Positions 1-7,567 of a DNA stretch of 26,270 nt are shown here, in pieces. The number at the start of each line of letters is the position of its first letter. The first letter of the stretch is position 1. The DNA is from JAIVJN01 sp036732565 (GTDB lineage Bacteria > Acidobacteriota > Vicinamibacteria > Vicinamibacterales > UBA2999), in NCBI GenBank assembly GCA_036732565.1, contig DAINCF010000021.1, positions 1-26,270 on the forward strand. The letters are read 5' to 3'. The notes below the pieces were generated by a model that saw nothing but the letters and a program-made list of their open reading frames with translations, ran no database searches and was not told the origin of the DNA. Position numbers and translations under genes: made by a program.

Positions 1-105
1 TACGTAGCGCAGGCCTTCAGGCCTGCCTCGACGATGCGAGCCCTCGCACGACGGTGGTGGCAGGCCTGAAGGCCTGCGCTACCTACAATTCTTCGCAACG
101 GGTTC
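1..105. repeat. Long inverted repeat, copy A (BIME/MITE-like)
   Basis: Two 27-base arms at 1-27 and 59-85 are reverse complements with one mismatch (C83 where a perfect arm would have G), separated by a 31-base loop. Each arm contains a smaller hairpin, GCAGGCC-TTCA-GGCCTGC, so the unit resembles two REP hairpins in opposite orientation. A second copy lies at 19328-19434. Similarity continues past the right arm into a short tail (about 86-105, ATTC..CGCA.CGGGTTC) shared with copy B, while the loops differ. No ORF or transposase lies inside. The window begins on the first base of the arm, as expected if assembly broke at a dispersed repeat. Confidence 0.9.
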
Positions 106-145
106 CAAAGGCCTGCGCCGCGGAGGGAACCGCGGGCCCGTACAT

Positions 146-151
146 TAGAAT
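146..151 (+). promoter_or_regulatory. Candidate -10 box of a leaderless-type promoter
   Basis: TAGAAT lies six bases before the GTG at 158, and no Shine-Dalgarno sequence is visible. Transcription would then begin at or next to the start codon. No convincing -35 box is seen. The same TAnnnT-(6 to 8)-start arrangement recurs before three other genes in this window. Confidence 0.45.
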
Positions 152-157
152 TGCGGC

Positions 158-1057
158 GTGTTGATCAAGATTGCCGCGGCCATGGTTGTGCTGTCGGCCG
201 TCCACCTGACCGCCGAACAGGAGCAGGACCGGCAGATTGGCGGCATCGGGATCGCCGTGTTCTCGGACTCGAACTACCGCGGCCGCAACGCCACCTTTCG
301 CAGCGACACGCCGGACCTCGGGCCCTACGAGCTGAACGACCGCATTTCCAGTCTGCGCGTCGCGCCGGGGGAAATCTGGGAGGCGTGCGAGCACGCGAAC
401 TACGGCGGGCGGTGTCAGGTGTTCTCCGGGTCCGAGTCGAACCTCGATCGCAGCGGGTGGAGCGACGCCATCTCGTCGCTGCGCCGGGTCAGCGGCGGCG
501 GCGAGACCTACCCACCGGATCAGCCTCCGCGAGGTGGACTGGAGCTCTTCTCGAATACGCGGTTTCGTGGCGAGCGTCGGCTCATCACCGATGCGGTATC
601 CGATTTGCGGCGGCTTGGCTTCAATGACGACGCAGAGAGCTTGCGCCTGGACTCGTCGGTGCCATGGCAGGTCTGCGGGGATACGAACTTCCGCAACTGC
701 CGCGTCGTCAACAGCGACGTGGCCGATCTCGACGGCATCGGGTTGTCGGAACGCGTGTCGTCGGTGCGCCCATTGGAGAGCGAGGGCGGCACACGGCCGC
801 CGTATTCCGGGGGACCGGAACGGATCGTGCTCTTCGACGAGCGTCAGTATCGCGGACGCACGCTCAACATCGACGATGAGATGCCGGTCCTGTCCGGGTT
901 CAGCAACCGTGCCGAGAGCGTGCAGGTGTTCGGCGGCATCTGGGAGCTGTGCGAGGAAGCGGAGTTTCAAGGACGCTGCGTCAGCGTGACGGCGAACGTC
1001 GTCGACCTCGCCGCGCTGGGGTTGCGCAATCGGGTCAAGTCGGTCCGGCCGCGCTGA
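158..1057 (+). CDS. Secreted three-domain beta/gamma-crystallin family protein
   Basis: This 299-residue protein has a hydrophobic N-terminus (about 3-19) that reads as a signal peptide, so it is probably exported. It contains six Greek-key motifs arranged as three beta/gamma-crystallin domains at about 31-110, 127-205 and 222-298, joined by Gly/Pro-rich linkers. Microbial members of this family often bind calcium through an N/D-N/D-x-x-S/T-S motif. Only the first motif here is intact (NDRISS, 60-65); the others are degenerate (SDAISS, NDDAES, SERVSS, SNRAES, RNRVKS). The second Greek key of each domain carries a Trp and a Cys pair (C77/C86, C173/C181, C265/C274), suggesting a disulfide per domain outside the cytoplasm. 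The GTG at 158 was chosen because it gives the full signal peptide; TTG 161 or ATG 182 are possible. The Pr6Pr-like gene follows after 5 bases. The specific role is unknown. Confidence 0.88.
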   Translation: MLIKIAAAMVVLSAVHLTAEQEQDRQIGGIGIAVFSDSNYRGRNATFRSDTPDLGPYELNDRISSLRVAPGEIWEACEHANYGGRCQVFSGSESNLDRSGWSDAISSLRRVSGGGETYPPDQPPRGGLELFSNTRFRGERRLITDAVSDLRRLGFNDDAESLRLDSSVPWQVCGDTNFRNCRVVNSDVADLDGIGLSERVSSVRPLESEGGTRPPYSGGPERIVLFDERQYRGRTLNIDDEMPVLSGFSNRAESVQVFGGIWELCEEAEFQGRCVSVTANVVDLAALGLRNRVKSVRPR

Positions 1058-1062
1058 TCGTC

Positions 1063-1722
1063 ATGACGCATCGAGCTGGCATGCTCGTCGCCGCGGTCCT
1101 TGCCATCATCAGCTGGAGCGCGCTCGCGCTGCAATTGTGGCTCACCGTTCGCCACGTCATGGTCGACGGCCACGATGTCATGTTCGGGTTTCTGCGCAAT
1201 TTCAGCTACTTCACGGTGCTGACGAACACCGTGGCCGCGCTGGTGTTGACCGCGGCCGCGACCTCGTCGGACGCCTACTCGCAGTGGTCGAGTGCGAGCG
1301 TGCGCGGCGCGACGACGGCGTACATGGCGATGGTCGGGATCGTCTATACGCTCGTCCTGAGGGAGTCCTGGAATCCACGCGGGTTGCAGAAATTCGCGGA
1401 CGTCGTGCTGCACGACTTCATGCCGGTCGCGTTCGTGCTGCTCTGGGTAGTGTTCTGGAGAACCGGCTCGCTGCGGGCGAGCGGCGTGCCGTCCTGGTTG
1501 ATCTATCCGCTGACCTATCTGGCGTATTGCGTGGTGCACGGCGCCATTACCCGGTGGTATCCGTACCCGTTCATCGACGTCGGCATCCTCGGGTACCCGC
1601 GCATGCTCGCGAATGCGATCGGCATCACGCTCGCGTTCGCGGCCCTGAGCCTGGTGGTGGTTGCCCTCGATCGAGCTCGAGTGATTCCACGGTTGATGCC
1701 TTCACCGCACGTTCGATCGTAG
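1063..1722 (+). CDS. Pr6Pr-like polytopic membrane protein
   Basis: This 219-residue, strongly hydrophobic protein has about six predicted membrane helices and is placed in the inner membrane. The pattern, including FRNFSYFTVLTN near residue 46, a central W..R..LQ.F stretch and a Tyr/Pro-rich turn before the last helix, resembles the Pr6Pr (FAR-17a/AIG1-like) family, whose bacterial members have no established function. The ATG at 1063 is 5 bases after the crystallin stop, so the two genes are probably co-transcribed. The reading frame is open further upstream, but that part overlaps the crystallin gene and gives arginine-rich non-membrane sequence, so it was rejected. The 3' end overlaps the convergent gene by 21 bases. 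Family assignment is moderately sure and the function is unknown. Confidence 0.8.
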   Translation: MTHRAGMLVAAVLAIISWSALALQLWLTVRHVMVDGHDVMFGFLRNFSYFTVLTNTVAALVLTAAATSSDAYSQWSSASVRGATTAYMAMVGIVYTLVLRESWNPRGLQKFADVVLHDFMPVAFVLLWVVFWRTGSLRASGVPSWLIYPLTYLAYCVVHGAITRWYPYPFIDVGILGYPRMLANAIGITLAFAALSLVVVALDRARVIPRLMPSPHVRS

Positions 1723-2424
1723 CCAGCTCGGTACATCGATCAACTCGACCTCCGACGATCGCGCGAGCGCGTTGACGATCCAGCCGCGGTTCTCGATACC
1801 GGTGAGTGCCAGCACGCGTTTGCCAGGGTTTTCACGCACGGCGCGGAGAATGGCATCGGTCCAGTGCTGATTCCAGCGCGTGCTGTGTTCTTCGGTGCCC
1901 GTCATGCGACCGTCGAGCAGGACCTTCGAGGCGAGAATCTCCGCGGTGAGGTGATCCTGCACGTCCGCCGGACTGCGCCAATGGGTGGCGAGGGCGGCGT
2001 AGGTGGCCGTCACATAGTCCTGAAGAGCGGCTGCCTGCTGCGGTTTGGTGCTTTGGAACGTCTTGCGCGCGCTCGTGCCTGACTGCACGATCTCCGTGAA
2101 GAGCGGCTCGTCGGGTTCGGCGGGGTAGACCTTGTACGACTGCTCTTGCATCAGCGGGAAGATCACCTGCGCGTACTCGATCTTGCTCTCGTGAACGCGG
2201 CGATCGCGAACCTCCTGCGGCGTGCAATCCACGACGAGCACGTCCGGCTTGATGGCAAGAACGATGCGACGAACCGCGGCGAGGTCGAACGCCGGGACTG
2301 TCGCGTGCCGCCGGTAGAGCGTGCCGACGACATACACGTCGGTCTTCGCCGCGGATAAGAGAGGGCTGCCGGTGCTCGCGAGCGCGAGCAGTCCGACGAA
2401 GAAGATGCGGAACAGAGTGGACAT
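1702..2424 (-). CDS. Exported TraB/GumN-like (Tiki/EreA-type) protein, divergent member
   Basis: This 240-residue protein has an N-terminal signal peptide (about 1-26), so it is likely periplasmic. The mature part opens with a strand and GTLYRRH, followed by an amphipathic helix and KPDVLVVDCT, and ends with a long helix leading into GKRVLALTGIENRGW. This order (GT..H near the N-terminus, PD.V.vE in the middle, a G..H after the final strand) is the outline of TraB/GumN-type proteins, some of which are metal-dependent proteases. Here the usual acidic residue after the second strand is Asp-Cys, and the terminal G-x-x-H reads GIEN, so the canonical metal site looks altered. The assignment is tentative. 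It could instead be a lineage-specific hypothetical protein. It runs convergently into the Pr6Pr-like gene. Confidence 0.7.
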   Translation of the reverse strand: MSTLFRIFFVGLLALASTGSPLLSAAKTDVYVVGTLYRRHATVPAFDLAAVRRIVLAIKPDVLVVDCTPQEVRDRRVHESKIEYAQVIFPLMQEQSYKVYPAEPDEPLFTEIVQSGTSARKTFQSTKPQQAAALQDYVTATYAALATHWRSPADVQDHLTAEILASKVLLDGRMTGTEEHSTRWNQHWTDAILRAVRENPGKRVLALTGIENRGWIVNALARSSEVELIDVPSWLRSNVR

Positions 2425-2545
2425 GTCCTGAGTCTCTCAGCCCGCGTGATTCGTTTGGTGCACCCTACGACAGCGTTCTGTCAGAGGTTTGCAAAAAGTC
2501 GCGCCGGGCCCTTGCGGAGGCCCCCGATTAGGGTGATGTTGAGGG
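2425..2545. promoter_or_regulatory. Divergent intergenic region, TraB-like gene / histidine kinase
   Basis: These 121 bases must hold the promoters of both flanking genes. A short inverted repeat, GACAG-cgtt-CTGTC (2469-2482), is a possible operator or hairpin. TAGGGT (2529-2534), 11 bases before the kinase ATG, is only a weak -10 candidate. An in-frame TGA at 2540-2542 rules out any kinase start earlier than 2546. Confidence 0.3.
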
Positions 2546-4264
2546 ATGCGTCCGCTGCCCGGTCGCTCCGCGCTCGCCGCCAGCGCACCGGTCATCTTCC
2601 TGTTCGTCTGCCTCGCTCTCATCGTGATGCTCGCGTGGCAGGCGCTTGCCGCCCACTCCGGTCATCGTGCCTTGGCGCAGCGTGTGCTGCGCGACTACGG
2701 CGATCTGGCGGCAATGGAGCTGATCCGCCGCGGATCGACGTTCCTGTTCACCTACGGTGTCGATGTCGCCGCGCAGGCGCTGGCACGCGCCCAGGGCTCG
2801 AGCGACGGGCCGTTGCCGTCACGAGAGGCGATCGGAGCGCAGTTCCCGACGCCATCGAAACGCGCCATCGAGCTGATCGGCGATGTGCTCCGAGTCGACA
2901 CCGCGGGCCGGAATGTCGAGTCGTCTGGCGAAGCGCTGCCGGAGCGTTTTCGCTCGCGCCTGCTCACCCTTCTGACGGCGCCGCCTCCAGTGAGCGCCCC
3001 GGCCCGCGTGGTCACCTTGACCGAGGACGGGCAGACGCGCATCTTTGCGTTCGCGAACGGTGGTCTCCGCGCCGAGGATGACCCCATTCACCTGGGATTC
3101 GACGTGCGCCTCGATGCGGTGGCGGCGTGGCTGCGCGAGTTCGGCCTCAGCCAGCCGCTGTTGCCGCCGGCGCTTGCGTCGCGGGAGGTAGCGGAGTCGT
3201 CTCTGACCGTGGACGTCCGGCTGGAGGATGGCCGCTCGCTGCTGCACCCTTCCGAGCCACAGCTTCGCGGCAACTTCGTCGCCTCACGCGACTGGTCCGA
3301 CGAGGCGAGCCGGAGAGCCTTGCTCGGCGTCAAGGTCGTGAGCTACATCGACGAGTCCGCGGCCTCGAGCCTCATCATCGGAGGCATGCCGCAGACGCGT
3401 TTTGGCGTGCTGGTGTCGCTGTTCGTGGTCACGACGGCGTTGGCGGTCGTGGCCGTCCTGCAGCTCCGTCGCGACCGCGACCTGGCGGCCCTGCGACAAG
3501 ACTTCGTCACCCGCGCGTCCCACGAGCTGAGAACGCCGGTGGCGCGCATCCGCATCTTCGCCGACACGCTCTTGCTGGATCGCGTGCGTACGGACCAGGA
3601 ACGGCGCGAGGCGGTGCTGGCGATCGATCGCGCGGCGCGCCGGCTTTCATTGCTGGTGGAAAACGTGCTTCAGTTCTCGCGGATGGATTCGGGTGACGTC
3701 CCCCTTCACGTGGAACGCACCGACCTGGCAGCGTTCGTACGCGATATCGTCGACGAGTTCGAAACGACGATCGGCGGCGCACGCGTCACGGTGTCGGGGC
3801 CGCCCTCGAGTGCCGACGCGTCGGTCGATCGCGAGGGCCTGCGACAGGCGCTCTTGAATCTGCTCGACAATGCGTGGAAATACGGCGGAGCGACGCGACC
3901 CATCGGCGTCGACGTGAGTGTCGTCGGTGACCAGATTCAGGTCCGGGTGACCGACGCGGGTCCCGGCGTTCCCGAACGCGAGCGCGAGCGCATCTGGGAG
4001 CCCTATGTGCGGCTCGATCGCGATCGGCGCTCGTCGGTCGCCGGTACCGGCATCGGCCTGGCGGTGGTGCGCGATATCGTGCGGCGGCACCAAGGCTCCT
4101 CTTGGGTCGAAACCGCGGACGGCGGCGGCGCCACCTTCGTGCTGGCATTGCCCGCGCCTCACGCAGTGGGAGAACCATCTAGTGGGATGGACCCTCGAAA
4201 TCACAAACGGCCGTTCCGTAGGAACGGCCGGGAAACTGCTCCCCGAGCTCTCGGTAGATGGTAG
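2546..4264 (+). CDS. Two-component sensor histidine kinase
   Basis: This 572-residue inner-membrane kinase would phosphorylate the response regulator encoded next. Membrane helix 1 is about 15-35. An extracytoplasmic segment of about 250 residues with no recognised sensor domain follows, and helix 2 is about 286-307. The dimerisation and phosphoacceptor domain has the H-box SHELRTP with His326. The ATPase domain has the N-box LLDNAWKYGG (Asn442), the G1 box DAGPGVP (Asp470) and the G2 box GTGIGLAV (from Gly500). No PAS domain is evident; the second helix runs directly into the kinase core. The final 28 or so residues lie beyond the normal end of the ATPase domain, are Arg/Pro-rich, and encode a perfect DNA hairpin, so they are probably not functional protein. 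The ATG at 2546 directly follows GAGGG with poor spacing. The regulator begins 34 bases downstream. Confidence 0.93.
   Translation: MRPLPGRSALAASAPVIFLFVCLALIVMLAWQALAAHSGHRALAQRVLRDYGDLAAMELIRRGSTFLFTYGVDVAAQALARAQGSSDGPLPSREAIGAQFPTPSKRAIELIGDVLRVDTAGRNVESSGEALPERFRSRLLTLLTAPPPVSAPARVVTLTEDGQTRIFAFANGGLRAEDDPIHLGFDVRLDAVAAWLREFGLSQPLLPPALASREVAESSLTVDVRLEDGRSLLHPSEPQLRGNFVASRDWSDEASRRALLGVKVVSYIDESAASSLIIGGMPQTRFGVLVSLFVVTTALAVVAVLQLRRDRDLAALRQDFVTRASHELRTPVARIRIFADTLLLDRVRTDQERREAVLAIDRAARRLSLLVENVLQFSRMDSGDVPLHVERTDLAAFVRDIVDEFETTIGGARVTVSGPPSSADASVDREGLRQALLNLLDNAWKYGGATRPIGVDVSVVGDQIQVRVTDAGPGVPERERERIWEPYVRLDRDRRSSVAGTGIGLAVVRDIVRRHQGSSWVETADGGGATFVLALPAPHAVGEPSSGMDPRNHKRPFRRNGRETAPRALGRW
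4208..4230. repeat. Perfect hairpin in the 3' tail of the kinase gene
   Basis: A 10-base stem with a 3-base loop: CGGCCGTTCC-GTA-GGAACGGCCG. It lies after the conserved kinase domains and before the stop codon. On the plus strand no T-run follows. On the minus strand the stem is followed by TTTGTGATTT, so it could act as a minus-strand terminator for read-through from the convergent sigma-factor gene, or as an RNA stability or attenuation element between kinase and regulator. The structure is certain; the role is not. Confidence 0.6.
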
Positions 4265-4298
4265 TTATTCTATTGATACGCTCCACTAGATCGATCGC

Positions 4299-4991
4299 AT
4301 GACGCGAGTCCTGATCGTCGAGGATGATGCGGACCTTGCGGTGGGGTTGAAGAACAACCTCGAGATCGAGGGCTACGACGTCCGCGTGGCCACGGACGGC
4401 GAAGCGGCCCTGGCGTTGGCCGCCAACTGGAGCCCGGCGCTGGTCGTTCTGGACCTCATGATTCCTCGCATCGACGGCTTCGCGGTGTTGCGCGCCCTGC
4501 GCGCGAGAGACCCGGGCATCGCGGTGGTGATTCTGACCGCCCGGGGTGGCGAGACGGACAAGGTCTTCGGGCTGAAGCTCGGCGCCGACGACTACGTCAC
4601 CAAGCCGTTCGGATTGCTCGAGCTGCTCGCACGCATCGAGTCCGTGCTCCGGCGCCGCGGCGCCGACAGCACCGCCAGTCCCACAGGTGCGGCGCTGCTG
4701 CGTGTCGGTGACATCGAAGTCAATCCCGCCGCGCGAACGGTCATGAAGAACGGCGCTGTCGTTTCACTCCGACCGAAGGAGTTCGACTTGCTCCTCGAGC
4801 TGCTGGCGCGCCGTGGCGTCGTCGTGTCGCGTCTCGAGCTGATGCAAGCGGTGTGGGGGTATTCGGCTGCCGTGATCACGCGCACCGTCGACACGCACAT
4901 TGGCGAGCTCAGAAGGAAGTTGGAAAACGATCCCGCGAGCCCCAGACACATCAAGACGGTGAGGAGCGCCGGATACCGATTCGACGACTAG
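4299..4991 (+). CDS. OmpR/PhoB-family response regulator
   Basis: This 230-residue protein is of normal length for the family. The receiver domain (1-120) has the acidic pocket Glu8-Asp9-Asp10, the phosphoacceptor Asp52 in VVLDLMIP, Thr80 in ILTAR and the conserved Lys102 in TKPF. The C-terminal winged helix-turn-helix (about 132-229) carries RPKEFDLLLELLARRG and the ending VRSAGYRFDD typical of OmpR/PhoB. It is a cytoplasmic transcription factor controlled by the upstream histidine kinase, 34 bases away, so the pair most likely forms one operon. No strong ribosome-binding site precedes the ATG. The stop codon is one base from the stop of the convergent sigma-fusion gene. Target genes cannot be read from the sequence. 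Confidence 0.95.
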   Translation: MTRVLIVEDDADLAVGLKNNLEIEGYDVRVATDGEAALALAANWSPALVVLDLMIPRIDGFAVLRALRARDPGIAVVILTARGGETDKVFGLKLGADDYVTKPFGLLELLARIESVLRRRGADSTASPTGAALLRVGDIEVNPAARTVMKNGAVVSLRPKEFDLLLELLARRGVVVSRLELMQAVWGYSAAVITRTVDTHIGELRRKLENDPASPRHIKTVRSAGYRFDD

Positions 4992-4992
4992 A

Positions 4993-7455
4993 CTACGGCG
5001 ACTTCGTCTCGCCCGCGAGTGTCTCCGCCAGGGCGGCGGACACGTGCATCAGCCTCCAGAACCCCGCCGTCTGCACGCCGTCCACATCGTCTTTCGAGCC
5101 GGATTGAATCGAGAAGGCGTCTTGAATCGATTGATCGAGACGTCGATGCGCGTCATGGAGACGAGTGATACGGGCCCAGGTGTTTCCGTCCACGTCGATC
5201 GATGCGTCGAGCTCCGCAATCCCGCTGGCATCGACATGCTCGTCGAGCATGGGGAGCGTCGGCTCCAGATCTCTTCGCAGCAGCGTCTGCTCCTGCGCGT
5301 AGGCGCGTGCGTGCTCGCCGATGACGGTTCGCCACAGCTGTCGGGTGTCCGGCGACGCCGCGCTGATGACGTCGGACGGGAAGCGATCCCCCAAGTGTTT
5401 CAAGGCCCAGGCATGTTGTGACGCGCGTCGAGAGCGATCGAGGAGCTGCATCGCCAACCGGTGCGTGCGAGCGTCGAGATCGGCGTCATCGACGGCCAGT
5501 GGACCGACGCCACCGCTGGCCTCGTGCTGGCGCTGTTGCTGAGCCAACACGTATCGCCTGACACCGCTGAAGATCGGGAACCGATCGCCGCTGAAGGCAA
5601 ACGTGCGGGTCTCGCTCTCCAGCCGCGTCGGCGGTCGCGCTCGCTTCGCCATCTCGCTGACGGTGGTGATGCGCGCACGCAGGTCATGGCTGCCGAGCAA
5701 TGGATCGAGCGCGCCGGCGAGGGTGCGCTTCCGCGCCTCCGTGTCGACCAGCCCGCGCAACTGCACCGAGGCGGCGTCGCCGTCCGCGAACGACAGCTCC
5801 TGCCCGAGATACGCGTTCACCTGCTGCAGCTCGGCCAACGCTTTGAGCTCGAGATGGGTTCGTCGCGCGGCATCCAGGCTCGGCGGCTTCACCGGCGTGC
5901 TGGGGGCGACGGGCGGCGCGATGTCCGGCGGAGCCGGTCGTGCCGGCACAACGTCGCGGCCGACATCCGGCGCGTCGGATTGGGTCACGCCGCTCACGAG
6001 CCACCTGATGGCGTCGACGATGCGCTCCGCGGCGGAGACGCTGGTACCTGGTGTCCAGAACAGCAGCCAGGTGGCCATCGCAAGCGCCGCCGTGACCCAG
6101 GCGAACCTCGAGGCGAACAGCCGCGGGCGCCGGCGTGGCAGCTCAATCGCGAGTTGTGGCTGTATCGCGTCCTCGCCTTCGCCGGCCGACTCGGATACGG
6201 CATGGGCGGACAGTCGTGGGCGTGGATCGCTATATGACGCCCGCACGCTGGGCCACGGGCTCGCGAACGTCACCTCGATCTGCGCATGGCGCCCGTCGCT
6301 CAGATCGACGCGCCGCCGTTGGCGCGCATTGCCGTCGGGCGGCGGCGAGATGTCCAGGAACGCCAGGCAGAGGTCCTGTTCGCTGAGCAACTCGACCGAG
6401 GCGATCGGCTCATTGAGGTTGACGCTCAGCGTCAGCTCGTTCGCCTCGGGTCCAATCATGTGCGAACCGATGACGAAGCCGTTCACCGAGACGCGCAGCT
6501 CTCGCGGCCGATGCTCGAAGATCGCGCGCGAGCGCTGGCGGCCGCTCGCGATCGTCCCCGTGGTCGCGCCGCCACTCGGACCGCCGCGCCTGCCAGGTCC
6601 GAGGGTGTCAGTGGGCCACCGATCGGCCAGCCGCGGAAGACCTAACAGCGCGCTGGCGGCATCGAGGCAGGTGGGACAGCCCACGAGGTCCGCGAGATCG
6701 TCGCGCGACAGCGCTTCCGCCGACCGATCGCCGTACCGCTCGCGCAAGGCCTTCTTCGACCAGCACCGCTCGTGCGTGTCGTTGAAGATGCGCGCGCGAA
6801 GCTCGTCCATGAACGCGACCTCGGGCTGATGGATGCCGGCCATCGCGGGCTCGGGCGCCCGCTGCTCCGGTGCGGTCGGCCTGTCGCGCTGCGGCCGATC
6901 GATGAACGCCAACTGGTCCGGATGCTCCACATATGCCTTCACCTCGCGCCGCGCCCGGAACACGAGCGCGTCGACGATGGCGGACGAAAGGCGCGAGAGG
7001 CTGGCGATCTCGCTCGGGAGGTAGCCATGGAAGAACCGCAGCAGAAAGATGCTGCCCGCCTTGGACGACCGCTTGCGAACGCACCCGTACTCGCACGCCG
7101 CCCGCAGCATCTCGCGAACTTCGAGCTGGCCGCTCGCGTCCATTGCATGGAAGCCGATGTCGAGCGAATCGTAGTCGAGGATCGACAGGGAGGTTTCAGC
7201 CGCCCGCTGCCGCCGTCGGATCCGGGAGGTATACATGTTCCGGAGCATTCGCGAGAGGTAGGCGTCGAGATGCTGCACTTCGTCGAGCGGCGGCTGCACC
7301 AGCGTGAACCGGATGAAGGCCTCGTGCACCAGGTCCTCGGCCTCGGCGCGGTCGCCGTCCGTCACGCGCAGGGCGACGAGCACGAGCGTGCGGTAGCGGG
7401 CGAGGAAGACGTCCTCATGACTGGCGGCGGTTGAGCGGCCGACGAGGTCCAGCAT
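4993..7455 (-). CDS. ECF sigma factor fused to a membrane helix and a large extracytoplasmic domain
   Basis: This 820-residue protein is over four times the usual ECF length. Region sigma-2 lies at about 14-84 (AEDLVHEAFIRF at 39-50) and sigma-4 at about 115-176 with a helix-turn-helix around LPSEIASLSRLSS. A linker follows with a C-P-T-C pair (Cys260, Cys263) in a helical segment reminiscent of a zinc-finger anti-sigma motif but without an obvious full His-Cys-Cys set. Next comes an unrecognised beta-rich domain (about 310-395). One clear membrane helix (about 451-468) is followed by Pro-rich sequence and a mostly helical domain of about 300 residues that should lie outside the cytoplasm. 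The sigma part would therefore be tethered to the inner membrane. The gene is divergent from a TonB-dependent receptor 112 bases away, suggesting a surface-signalling pair. The C-terminal domain is not recognised. It could be regulatory, with the sigma part released by proteolysis. Confidence 0.88.
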   Translation of the reverse strand: MLDLVGRSTAASHEDVFLARYRTLVLVALRVTDGDRAEAEDLVHEAFIRFTLVQPPLDEVQHLDAYLSRMLRNMYTSRIRRRQRAAETSLSILDYDSLDIGFHAMDASGQLEVREMLRAACEYGCVRKRSSKAGSIFLLRFFHGYLPSEIASLSRLSSAIVDALVFRARREVKAYVEHPDQLAFIDRPQRDRPTAPEQRAPEPAMAGIHQPEVAFMDELRARIFNDTHERCWSKKALRERYGDRSAEALSRDDLADLVGCPTCLDAASALLGLPRLADRWPTDTLGPGRRGGPSGGATTGTIASGRQRSRAIFEHRPRELRVSVNGFVIGSHMIGPEANELTLSVNLNEPIASVELLSEQDLCLAFLDISPPPDGNARQRRRVDLSDGRHAQIEVTFASPWPSVRASYSDPRPRLSAHAVSESAGEGEDAIQPQLAIELPRRRPRLFASRFAWVTAALAMATWLLFWTPGTSVSAAERIVDAIRWLVSGVTQSDAPDVGRDVVPARPAPPDIAPPVAPSTPVKPPSLDAARRTHLELKALAELQQVNAYLGQELSFADGDAASVQLRGLVDTEARKRTLAGALDPLLGSHDLRARITTVSEMAKRARPPTRLESETRTFAFSGDRFPIFSGVRRYVLAQQQRQHEASGGVGPLAVDDADLDARTHRLAMQLLDRSRRASQHAWALKHLGDRFPSDVISAASPDTRQLWRTVIGEHARAYAQEQTLLRRDLEPTLPMLDEHVDASGIAELDASIDVDGNTWARITRLHDAHRRLDQSIQDAFSIQSGSKDDVDGVQTAGFWRLMHVSAALAETLAGETKSP

Positions 7456-7463
7456 CCGGGTTG

Positions 7464-7469
7464 ATCATA
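7464..7469 (-). promoter_or_regulatory. Candidate -10 box for the sigma-fusion gene
   Basis: Read on the minus strand, TATGAT lies 8 bases before the ATG at 7455. There is no Shine-Dalgarno sequence between them, so a leaderless or near-leaderless transcript is possible. No TTGACA-like box is found 17 bases further upstream. Confidence 0.4.
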
Positions 7470-7483
7470 AGACGCCCGCCGAA

Positions 7484-7523
7484 CGCCCGATCTGTACTGG
7501 GCGATGAAGATCGGTCGCCGATC
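7484..7523. promoter_or_regulatory. Two inverted repeats between sigma-fusion and receptor genes
   Basis: CGCCC (7484-7488) pairs with GGGCG (7499-7503). GATCGG-tcg-CCGATC (7509-7523) is a perfect 6-base stem. They lie in the 112-base divergent promoter region and could be operators or the autoregulated sigma site. No T-run follows either, so they do not look like terminators. Confidence 0.3.
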
Positions 7524-7567
7524 CGGCGTCTAGATCGTGAGCGGCTGCCACGCTGGACTGGAGCAAT

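Noticed and set aside
83..970. 295-codon minus-strand frame opposite the crystallin gene
   Set aside because: Six regularly spaced Greek-key motifs on the plus strand show the real coding strand.
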